Assembly: GCA_913059105.1 (NCBI GenBank)
Contig: CAJXRL010000035.1
Span: 1 to 15,079, forward strand
DNA from: an uncultured Flavobacteriales bacterium
Lineage (GTDB): Bacteria > Bacteroidota > Bacteroidia > Flavobacteriales_E > Vicingaceae
Direction of reading: 5' to 3'
DNA length: 15,079 nucleotides
The stretch's first letter is position 1. Every line of letters begins with the position of its first letter. The position numbers and the translations under genes were made by a program. The notes under the pieces were generated by a model. It was not told where the DNA came from. It saw nothing but the letters and a program-made list of their open reading frames with translations, and searched no databases. Positions 6,246-13,157 of this stretch are shown here, piece by piece.

Positions 6246-8144
6246 ATGAGCGATCAAATAAAACATGAATGCGGAATCGCATTAATTCGCTTAAAGAAAC
6301 CCTTAGAATACTACATTGAAAAATATGGCACAGCAGCTTACGGGTTAAACATGCTGTACTTATTAATGGAGAAACAACACAACCGAGGACAAGATGGTGC
6401 AGGTGTAGCTAACATTAAATTAGACATGGCTCCTGGCGATCGCTACATCAGTAGAATAAGATCGAACAGTAACCAGCCCATTAAAGAAATTTTTGAAAAA
6501 ATAAACGGCCGGTTAGCGGAAGTTCAAAAAGAAGATCCCGAGTTGCTAAAAGATGTTGACTACTTGAAAAAGAATGTCGGTTTCACAGGTGAAGTTTTAT
6601 TAGGCCACTTACGTTACGGCACGTTTGGAAGAAATAGCATTGAGAATTGCCATCCGTTTTTACGCCAAAACAACTGGATGACCAGAAACTTAGTCGTTGC
6701 AGGTAATTTCAACTTAACCAATGTTGATGAACTCTTCGATTTATTGGTTGACTTAGGTCAGCATCCAAAAGAACAATCTGATACCGTAACGGTATTAGAA
6801 AAAATTGGCCATTTCCTAGATATGGAAAACCAAAAATTGTATAGAAAATACAAGCAATTGGGCTATGCTAAGAAAGAAATCTCAGGTCTTATTGCCAAGA
6901 ACTTGAAGGTTCACAAAATATTAAAAAATGCATCTACCGACTGGGACGGTGGATACACCATGGCTGGAATGATTGGCCACGGCGATGCATTTGTCTTAAG
7001 GGATCCTTCAGGTATTCGTCCAGCTTTTTACTTTGAGAATGATGAAGTTGTCGTAGTTACTTCTGAGCGACCTGCCATACAAACTGCCTTTAACGTGCCT
7101 GTAGAATCTATTCACGAATTAGAGCCAGGACAAGCTATCATTATTAAGAAAAACGGAGAAGTAAGATTCAAACAAATCAAAGAGCCCTTAGAAAAAAAAG
7201 CCTGCTCTTTTGAAAGAATTTATTTCTCTAGAGGAAGTGACCAAGACATTTATGAAGAAAGAAAAGAACTGGGTCGCTCTATTGTTCCTGAAATATTAAA
7301 AGGGATTGATAATGACGTAAAAAATTCGGTTTTCTCATTTATACCCAACACTGCAGAGACTTCATATTACGGCATGGTGCATGGCATTGAAAGCTATTTG
7401 AATGTGGTTAAAAAGAAGAAGATTCTTGAATTAAAGGAAATCACTCAAGAGAAACTGGATGATATCTTGGACATTCGTGCAAGAGTTGAAAAAATTGCCA
7501 TTAAGGATGCAAAGCTGAGAACTTTTATTACCCAAGATGAAGCTAGAGACGATTTGGTTACGCATATATATGACATAACATACGGAACTGTAAACAGAGG
7601 AGTAGACAACCTAGTGGTAATTGACGATTCCATTGTAAGAGGAACTACCTTAAAACAAAGTATTCTTCGAATTCTGGATCGTTTAGGGCCAAAGAAAATA
7701 ATTATCGCTTCTTCTGCACCACAAATTAGATACCCGGATTGTTATGGAATTGATATGGCAAAATTGGGAGATTTTATTGCCTTTTCTGCAACAATAGAAT
7801 TGTTGAAAGACACAGGACAAGAGAAAATCATTAAAGAAGTGTATAAGAAATGTAAGGCGCAAGAAGATTTACCTAAAACTCAAATTCGCAATTATGTGAA
7901 GGAGATTTACGAACCTTTTACCGCAGAAGAAATTTCAATTAAAATTTCTGAAATGTTAACGCCAAAAGGCATTAATGCTGAAGTTCAAATTATTTACCAA
8001 ACTATTGAAGGCTTACACAAAGCGATACCAAACCATAAAGGAGACTGGTATTTCACTGGCGACTACCCTACTCCCGGAGGGATGAAAGTGGTGAACAAAA
8101 GTTTCATTTATTACTTTGAAGGAAGAAACGAAAGAGCATATTAA
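6246..8144 (+). CDS. purF: Amidophosphoribosyltransferase (long PurF-type)
   Basis: The 632-residue protein has the class II glutamine amidotransferase domain followed by a phosphoribosyltransferase domain, as in glutamine-PRPP amidotransferase, which makes 5-phosphoribosylamine in the first step of purine synthesis. The nucleophile would be C9 (HECGIA) after an 8-residue propeptide. NRGQDGAG at 46-53, LRYGTFG at 122-128, SDTV at 178-181 and DPSGIRP at 253-259 are family marks. The PRPP loop is VVIDDSIVRGTT at 457-468, followed by YPDCYGIDM at 496-504. It is over 100 residues longer than E. coli (505) or B. subtilis (476) PurF, with extra helical stretches near 60-115, 186-228 and 385-440. 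The oxyanion-hole Asn-Gly of NGNLTN appears as Asn-Phe (N154-F155). Such a long form is, from memory, usual in Bacteroidota, sometimes beside a canonical PurF, so the exact role is less certain than the fold. No clear promoter is seen in the 96 nt upstream. Confidence 0.88.
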   Translation: MSDQIKHECGIALIRLKKPLEYYIEKYGTAAYGLNMLYLLMEKQHNRGQDGAGVANIKLDMAPGDRYISRIRSNSNQPIKEIFEKINGRLAEVQKEDPELLKDVDYLKKNVGFTGEVLLGHLRYGTFGRNSIENCHPFLRQNNWMTRNLVVAGNFNLTNVDELFDLLVDLGQHPKEQSDTVTVLEKIGHFLDMENQKLYRKYKQLGYAKKEISGLIAKNLKVHKILKNASTDWDGGYTMAGMIGHGDAFVLRDPSGIRPAFYFENDEVVVVTSERPAIQTAFNVPVESIHELEPGQAIIIKKNGEVRFKQIKEPLEKKACSFERIYFSRGSDQDIYEERKELGRSIVPEILKGIDNDVKNSVFSFIPNTAETSYYGMVHGIESYLNVVKKKKILELKEITQEKLDDILDIRARVEKIAIKDAKLRTFITQDEARDDLVTHIYDITYGTVNRGVDNLVVIDDSIVRGTTLKQSILRILDRLGPKKIIIASSAPQIRYPDCYGIDMAKLGDFIAFSATIELLKDTGQEKIIKEVYKKCKAQEDLPKTQIRNYVKEIYEPFTAEEISIKISEMLTPKGINAEVQIIYQTIEGLHKAIPNHKGDWYFTGDYPTPGGMKVVNKSFIYYFEGRNERAY

Positions 8145-8166
8145 GTTCTATTTAAACTAACTATTG

Positions 8167-8200
8167 AAAAGGCCACAAGAATTAATTCTTGTGGTCTTTT
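8167..8200. terminator. Symmetrical hairpin terminator after the purF-like gene
   Basis: Two 17-nt arms (8167-8183 and 8184-8200) are complementary except for one G-U pair. The stem has an AAAA run on one side and TTTT on the other, and a 20-nt perfect palindrome at its centre. It is 22 nt after the purF-like stop and reads as a rho-independent terminator in either direction. With almost no unpaired loop, it would form a stem with the innermost pairs open. Confidence 0.85.
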
Positions 8201-8211
8201 CTAATTAATGT

Positions 8212-8235
8212 CGATATTAATCGTAATATTGCAAT
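8212..8235 (+). promoter_or_regulatory. Candidate ArsR operator and promoter box
   Basis: CGATATTAATCG (8212-8223) is an inverted repeat with 4-bp arms. It is followed at once by TAATATTG (8224-8231), one base from the Bacteroidota -7 consensus TAnnTTTG, and by the 8-bp palindrome ATTGCAAT (8228-8235). The cluster is 17-41 nt before the arsR start, where ArsR repressors usually bind to block their own promoter. There is no good -33 TTG at the right distance. Assignment is by position and symmetry only. Confidence 0.45.
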
Positions 8236-8252
8236 GAACAAATTAACTAAAC

Positions 8253-8585
8253 GTGGGATTAACAAAATCGGAAATATTTACAGATCAGCAAAACGAAATT
8301 TCAACCTTCGCCAAGGCTTTTGCACACCCAGCTAGAGTTGCAATTTTGCAACACTTATTCAACATTGACACTTGTGTTTGCGGCGACTTGGTAAATGAGA
8401 TTGGACTTGCGCAACCAACCATTTCTCAACACCTTAAGGAATTAAAACAGTTGGGTTTAATAAAAGGAAATATTGAAGGAACAAGCGTTTGTTACTGCAT
8501 TAACAAAGAGAATTGGGCTCAAATGAAAGATATTTTATCGCCGTTTCTCAATCAAGACATTATAAAAAAAGCAACCTGCTGTTAA
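8253..8585 (+). CDS. arsR: ArsR/SmtB family arsenic-responsive repressor
   Basis: The 110-residue protein is a single winged-helix ArsR domain: FAHPARVAILQHL at 23-35, then a metal-site helix with C41-V-C43, and a recognition helix AQPTISQHLKELKQLGLI at 53-70. Members of the family bind operator DNA as dimers and release it when a metalloid binds. C41-x-C43 matches the CxC of As(III)-sensing ArsR (E. coli C32/C34), but the third cysteine of that site is absent. C80, C82 in the wing and C109-C110 at the very end could complete it. The start is GTG at 8253, the only usual start between an in-frame TAA at 8244 and the conserved core; an ATG at 8234 is out of frame. It lies 30 nt before arsM, making a two-gene arsenic operon in which it most likely controls both genes. 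Confidence 0.9.
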   Translation: MGLTKSEIFTDQQNEISTFAKAFAHPARVAILQHLFNIDTCVCGDLVNEIGLAQPTISQHLKELKQLGLIKGNIEGTSVCYCINKENWAQMKDILSPFLNQDIIKKATCC

Positions 8586-8615
8586 ATCAGCATACAATCA
8601 TAAAATACGATCGAT

Positions 8616-9497
8616 ATGAATACAGAGCAAGAATTAAAAAACATAGTAAAAGAACGTTATGCAATAATAGCGGAACAAGACAAAGTTGACAACGCATCTT
8701 CATGCTGTGGTGCTACTACACCTACCAATAAGGTCTATAACATTATGATGGATGATTATTCTGAAACCAAAGGTTACGTTGTTGACGCAGACTTGGGTTT
8801 AGGTTGCGGACTTCCAACGCAATTCGCAAAAATCAAGGAAAAAGATACCGTTATAGACTTAGGTTCCGGAGCAGGAAATGACTGTTTTGTTGCAAGACAT
8901 GAAACAGGCCCTGAGGGAAAAGTAATTGGCATTGACTTCACTCCAATTATGGTGCAAAAAGCACGAATCAATGCGGACAAATTAGGCTATAACAATGTCG
9001 AATTCAGAGAAGGGGACATTGATGCTATGCCTGCGAATGATAATATGGCGGACGTAGTGGTTAGCAATTGTGTGTTAAACCTTGTTCCCAACAAGGAAAA
9101 AGTGATAGCAGAAATAATTCGAGTTTTAAAGCCAGGTGGACATTTCAGTATTTCAGACATTGTTTTGATGGGCGAACTTCCTAGCGCTTTAAAAAATGAC
9201 GCTGAAATGTATGCAGGGTGTGTTGCAGGAGCAATTCAGAAATCAGAGTACCTGCAATTAATAGCGGATCAAGGTTTTCAAAATATTCAAATCCAAAAAG
9301 AAAAACCAATTAATATACCAGATGACATTCTTAGTAAGTATCTTTCTAACGACGAAGTCAAAGCCTTCAATAAAGGGGCAACAGGAATATTCAGCGTCAC
9401 TGTTTATGCCGAGAAGCAAGGAACAGCCCATGAAAAACCGAAAGTAAAATTTTCTGAAATTTCAAATGCCTGCGAGCCATCAAGTGGATGCTGTTAA
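8616..9497 (+). CDS. arsM: Arsenite S-adenosylmethionine methyltransferase
   Basis: The 293-residue protein is an ArsM-type methyltransferase that converts arsenite to methylated arsenicals using S-adenosylmethionine, a cytoplasmic detoxification step. The SAM motif is DLGSGAGND at 81-89, with GIDFTP at 105-110 and VLKPGG at 170-175. The three cysteines that hold As(III) in characterised ArsM (C72, C174, C224 in the Cyanidioschyzon enzyme) correspond to C64 in GLGCG, C152 in SNCVLN and C202 in AGCVAGA. A further pair C30-C31 near the N-terminus is also usual. The protein ends in Cys-Cys (C292-C293). Length is slightly above the family's usual size because of the ~25-residue cysteine-ended tail. 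It follows arsR by 30 nt with no promoter between. No terminator is obvious downstream. Confidence 0.94.
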   Translation: MNTEQELKNIVKERYAIIAEQDKVDNASSCCGATTPTNKVYNIMMDDYSETKGYVVDADLGLGCGLPTQFAKIKEKDTVIDLGSGAGNDCFVARHETGPEGKVIGIDFTPIMVQKARINADKLGYNNVEFREGDIDAMPANDNMADVVVSNCVLNLVPNKEKVIAEIIRVLKPGGHFSISDIVLMGELPSALKNDAEMYAGCVAGAIQKSEYLQLIADQGFQNIQIQKEKPINIPDDILSKYLSNDEVKAFNKGATGIFSVTVYAEKQGTAHEKPKVKFSEISNACEPSSGCC

Positions 9498-9622
9498 GCA
9501 TAATTGTATCCTAATTATTCATTTAAATCATTCCATAATAATTCATAAAAAACAAAATTCCACACACTTTTTGCCTTGCTTTCCGTTTGAGAAAAAGTTC
9601 TTTTAAAAAAACTTATTTAACC

Positions 9623-9630
9623 TATCTTTG
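9623..9630 (+). promoter_or_regulatory. -7 promoter box of dxs (TATCTTTG)
   Basis: TATCTTTG matches the Bacteroidota -7 consensus TAnnTTTG exactly and lies 23 nt before the dxs ATG, predicting a 5' leader of roughly 15-20 nt. No TTG stands at the ideal -33 distance; an AT-rich near-palindrome (9595-9614) covers that region. The rest of the 156-nt gap after arsM (9498-9622) is AT-rich with nothing else that I can support. Confidence 0.6.
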
Positions 9631-9653
9631 TTTCACTCTCAAACACCTCCATT

Positions 9654-11594
9654 ATGGATTTTAAAGCTGGAAAACTTCTCTCTCAAATTGAGTTCCCTCA
9701 AGACTTACGAGACAAATTAGAAACTTCTGATTTACCTCAATTATCGAAAGAGCTAAGAGACTTCATCGTAGATGTTGTTTCAGTTAAAGGCGGTCATTTT
9801 GGAGCAAGTTTGGGTGTTGTAGAATTGACTGTCGCACTTCATTACGCCTTCAACACCCCTGATGATCAGATTGTTTGGGATGTAGGACACCAAGCATATG
9901 GGCACAAAATTCTAACAGGAAGGCGAGAGATTTTTCATACAAACAGAAAGTACAAAGGCATCAGTGGCTTTCCAAAAAGAAGTGAAAGCGAATACGATAC
10001 TTTTGGAGTAGGACACAGTTCAACTTCAATTTCTGGGGCGCTAGGAATGTCCGTTGGCTCTCGATTGCAAGGTAAAAATGAAAGACAGCATATCGCTGTA
10101 ATTGGAGATGGAGCAATGACTGCTGGCTTAGCTTTCGAAGGACTTAACCATGGTGGCGTTGAAGACTCTAATATGATCGTGGTACTGAACGACAATTGCA
10201 TGTCAATTGACCCAAATGTTGGAGCGCTAAAAGAATATTTAACTGACATAACTACTTCCCCTACCTATAACAAGGTAAAGGATGAAGTTTGGAGTTTATT
10301 GGGCAAAGTTTCCAAATTTGGCCCAAATGCTCAAGCCATTGTACAAAAAATAGAAAGTGGAATTAAGTCAGCTATGCTGAAGCAAAGCAACTTATTTGAA
10401 TCGTTGAATTTTAGATATTTTGGCCCTATTGATGGTCATGATGTTACCCACATGGTAGAAGTCTTAAATGATTTAAAGAAAATTCCTGGTCCAAAAATTT
10501 TGCACATCTTAACTACAAAAGGGAAAGGTTATGAATTAGCAGAAAAAGATCAAACAAAGTGGCATGCTCCAGGAATTTTTAATAAAGAAACCGGAGAGAT
10601 TATCAAGGTTACTCCGGACAGTCCTCAACCACCAAAGTACCAAGACGTATTTGGCCATACCATTGTTGAGTTAGCCGAAAAGAATGAAAAAATTGTTGGT
10701 ATAACTCCTGCAATGCCTTCAGGAAGTTCGTTAAATATAATGATGAAAGCAATGCCAGACAGAGCTTTTGACGTAGGAATTGCTGAACAACATGCTGTTA
10801 CATTCGCTGCAGGTTTAGCAACTACTGGAATTATCCCCTTTTGTAACATATACAGTTCGTTTATGCAGCGGGCTTATGACCAAGTTATTCATGATGTTGC
10901 TATCCAGAAGTTACCTGTCGTATTTTGCTTAGATAGGGCTGGTTTTGCCGGAGCTGATGGACCTACTCACCATGGTGCATACGACATAGCTTTTATGCGT
11001 TGCATTCCAAATCTTATCGTTTCTTCACCGATGAACGAGGAAGAACTTCGGAACTTAATGTACACTTCACAAGCTGAAGATAATGGAGCGTTTGTCATTC
11101 GATATCCCAGAGGTCAAGGAGTAATGCCTGTTTGGAAAACACCTTTCAAAAAAATCAAAATTGGAACCGGCAGGAAAGTGGCTAGCGGTTCTGACGTAGC
11201 GATATTAAGTATTGGTCACATTGGAAATTACGCAATTGAAGCAGCTAGTAAACTTGAATCTGAGCACAAAGTAAGTGCTGCAGTTTATGATATGCGGTTT
11301 GCAAAACCATTGGATGAGATGCTATTGCACGAAGTATTTAGCAAATTTGACAAGGTTATTACTTTGGAAGATGGTTGTATCACAGGCGGGATGGGAAGCG
11401 CTATACTAGAGTTCATGGCAGATCATGGTTATGTTGCAAAGCTTACTCGTTTAGGAATTCCTGATACGATAATTGAACACGGTTCACAAGATCAGCTTTA
11501 TGCTGAATGCGGTTACGACGTTAAAGGGATTATGAAAACTGCCATTGGCCTGGTTAATAAAATGCAAGGTGCTGAAAATAAGGCTTTCGCATAA
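9654..11594 (+). CDS. dxs: 1-deoxy-D-xylulose-5-phosphate synthase
   Basis: The 646-residue protein is a complete DXS, which condenses pyruvate and glyceraldehyde 3-phosphate, with thiamine diphosphate, into 1-deoxy-D-xylulose 5-phosphate, the first step of the MEP isoprenoid pathway in the cytoplasm. In order: GGHFGASLG with the catalytic-type H49, DVGHQAYGHKILTGR at 76-90, the thiamine-Mg motif GDG (151-153) to NDN (179-181), PIDGHD at 258-263, GIAEQHAVTFAAGLA at 375-389 with E378, DRAGFAGADGPTHHG at 427-441, and the C-terminal transketolase domain (about 500-635). Length is as expected. The start ATG at 9654 follows a consensus -7 box. It stands alone between the arsenic operon and the PKD protein genes. 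Confidence 0.96.
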   Translation: MDFKAGKLLSQIEFPQDLRDKLETSDLPQLSKELRDFIVDVVSVKGGHFGASLGVVELTVALHYAFNTPDDQIVWDVGHQAYGHKILTGRREIFHTNRKYKGISGFPKRSESEYDTFGVGHSSTSISGALGMSVGSRLQGKNERQHIAVIGDGAMTAGLAFEGLNHGGVEDSNMIVVLNDNCMSIDPNVGALKEYLTDITTSPTYNKVKDEVWSLLGKVSKFGPNAQAIVQKIESGIKSAMLKQSNLFESLNFRYFGPIDGHDVTHMVEVLNDLKKIPGPKILHILTTKGKGYELAEKDQTKWHAPGIFNKETGEIIKVTPDSPQPPKYQDVFGHTIVELAEKNEKIVGITPAMPSGSSLNIMMKAMPDRAFDVGIAEQHAVTFAAGLATTGIIPFCNIYSSFMQRAYDQVIHDVAIQKLPVVFCLDRAGFAGADGPTHHGAYDIAFMRCIPNLIVSSPMNEEELRNLMYTSQAEDNGAFVIRYPRGQGVMPVWKTPFKKIKIGTGRKVASGSDVAILSIGHIGNYAIEAASKLESEHKVSAAVYDMRFAKPLDEMLLHEVFSKFDKVITLEDGCITGGMGSAILEFMADHGYVAKLTRLGIPDTIIEHGSQDQLYAECGYDVKGIMKTAIGLVNKMQGAENKAFA

Positions 11595-11620
11595 AAATTT
11601 ATCGTTTCACCCAACTATCT

Positions 11621-11628
11621 TATTTTTG
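11621..11628 (+). promoter_or_regulatory. -7 promoter box of the first PKD gene (TATTTTTG)
   Basis: TATTTTTG fits TAnnTTTG exactly, 37 nt before the ATG at 11666 and 26 nt after the dxs stop. The -33 TTG is not clear. CCCAACTATCT just upstream recurs with small changes before the second PKD gene (CCCAACCTTATCT at 13123-13135). Confidence 0.5.
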
Positions 11629-11665
11629 TAGGCGTATTATACCAAACAAACTTAAAATAGTTATT

Positions 11666-13048
11666 ATGAAAAAAATCTACTTATTACTTGTATCCGTTTT
11701 TATTCTGGGTGCTTTTCAATCGAATGCTCAGTGTGGAGCTGATTTTCAGTTCACCACAAACGGTTTAACCGTTAATTTCCAAGACTCGTCTTTTTCCTCT
11801 CCAAACTCTTTCATTTTTCACGATTGGAACTTTGGTGATAACAGTATTGGTTCTGGAACGAACCCGGTACACACTTATGCTTCGGCAGGAACATATACTG
11901 CTTGTTTAACAATTTACGATAGTTTACAAACATGTTTTGATACAATTTGTAAATCTATAACTGTAACTGGAAATACAATTCCAACACCTTGTAATTTGAC
12001 ATACAGCTATACTGTAACCCCTAACAATACTGTTAGTTTTACTTCTACTATTACAGGAGGTACTGCACCATTTACATACAGCTGGAATTTTGGTGACGCA
12101 TCAATGACATCTTCACTACAAAACCCATCTCACAATTACAGCACTACTGGTGCTTATGGAGTAACTTTAACTGTTACAGATTCTCGTGCGGTAACTTGTA
12201 CATATTATGATACAGTTTATGTAAACAATTGTAATTCATATTTCACTAGCAGCGCTGGAAGTAATGGAAGTGTAAGTTTTACAAACCAATCAAGCCCATT
12301 GAATGCAGCACTAATTAACTTAAGTTGGAACTTTGGAGACGGAAGTTTCAGCAATGCAATTCACCCAACACATACTTACTTAATGTCGGGAGTGTATACT
12401 GTAACGTTAAACTACTTTGACTCACTAACAAATTGCTCATCAACTTATAGCGATAGTATAGCTGTGCAAATTGGAACTGCTAACTCTTGTAATGCATCAT
12501 TTACGAAAGTAAAAGATTCTTCTGTTGCTTTCGGAGTTGTACTTTACAATACATCTAGCAATTTTGGATCTCATTTTTACACTTGGGATTTCGGTGATGG
12601 AATTACAGGATCTGGAAGAACTCCAATTCACCAGTACCAAAGTTTTGGTTCTTATGTTGTTTGTTTGACAATAACAGATTCAATCTTAAATTGTACTTCT
12701 ACCTACTGCGATACTGTAGGAATGGATTCTTTAGGAAACTTAAAAACTGGTTTTGGAATAAGAGTTGTTAACCCAACATCTGTAGGATTAACTGAAGTAA
12801 ACGATTTAAATAGCGTTAACCTTTACCCTAACCCAGCAACAAATCAAATCTCTTTAGATTTGACTTCTGTACAAAGTAGTCTTAATATAAGAATGATGGA
12901 TATTTCCGGTAGAATTGTAATGGAGCAAATAAATCAAAATCCAGGAATGATTAAAAACTTTGAAATCGCCTCACTAGAAAGTGGACTGTATTTCATGGTG
13001 TTGAACAATGGTTCTTCGCAAGAAATTAAAAAGTTTATTAAGCAATAG
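11666..13048 (+). CDS. Secreted protein with four PKD repeats and a T9SS sorting domain
   Basis: The 460-residue protein has a Sec signal peptide (MKK, hydrophobic core, cleavage near SNA-Q at 21). Four PKD domains follow at about 23-101, 109-187, 189-268 and 275-352, each with the WNFGD or WDFGDG core (56-58, 142-144, 223-225, 309-311 for FGD) and an H.Y...G.Y strand. A T9SS type A sorting domain runs from about 377 to the end (YPNP at 387-390, MDISGR, SGLYFMVLNN, IKKFIKQ). It is expected to be exported by the type IX system and end up on the surface or outside. PKD domains are beta-sandwich spacers or carbohydrate/protein-binding modules; there is no catalytic domain, so an adhesive or structural role is likely but unproved. 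A Cys opens each PKD unit (23, 109, 189, 275) and further Cys sit near the ends, suggesting disulfides. The next gene is a paralog. Confidence 0.9.
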   Translation: MKKIYLLLVSVFILGAFQSNAQCGADFQFTTNGLTVNFQDSSFSSPNSFIFHDWNFGDNSIGSGTNPVHTYASAGTYTACLTIYDSLQTCFDTICKSITVTGNTIPTPCNLTYSYTVTPNNTVSFTSTITGGTAPFTYSWNFGDASMTSSLQNPSHNYSTTGAYGVTLTVTDSRAVTCTYYDTVYVNNCNSYFTSSAGSNGSVSFTNQSSPLNAALINLSWNFGDGSFSNAIHPTHTYLMSGVYTVTLNYFDSLTNCSSTYSDSIAVQIGTANSCNASFTKVKDSSVAFGVVLYNTSSNFGSHFYTWDFGDGITGSGRTPIHQYQSFGSYVVCLTITDSILNCTSTYCDTVGMDSLGNLKTGFGIRVVNPTSVGLTEVNDLNSVNLYPNPATNQISLDLTSVQSSLNIRMMDISGRIVMEQINQNPGMIKNFEIASLESGLYFMVLNNGSSQEIKKFIKQ

Positions 13049-13080
13049 GCTTTTGGTAATTTAGTTTAATTAAATGGTTT

Positions 13081-13115
13081 AGAAAGGCGCTACCTGTATA
13101 GGTTAGCGTCTTTCT
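13081..13115 (+). terminator. Hairpin terminator between the two PKD genes
   Basis: AGAAAGGCGCTACCT (13081-13095) pairs with AGGTTAGCGTCTTTCT (13100-13115) apart from one G-U pair and one bulged base, with a 4-nt loop, followed by TTGTTT. It is 32 nt after the stop of the first PKD gene, so the two paralogs are probably transcribed separately. The remaining bases to 13157 hold no exact -7 box. Confidence 0.8.
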
Positions 13116-13157
13116 TTGTTTACCCAACCTTATCTATAAAATAGTCGTCTTTAAAGC

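Noticed and set aside
9595..9614. AT-rich near-palindrome upstream of dxs as a terminator for arsM
   Set aside because: It is nearly all A and T with two mismatches, about 100 nt after arsM, and overlaps the dxs promoter region; chance is a sufficient explanation.
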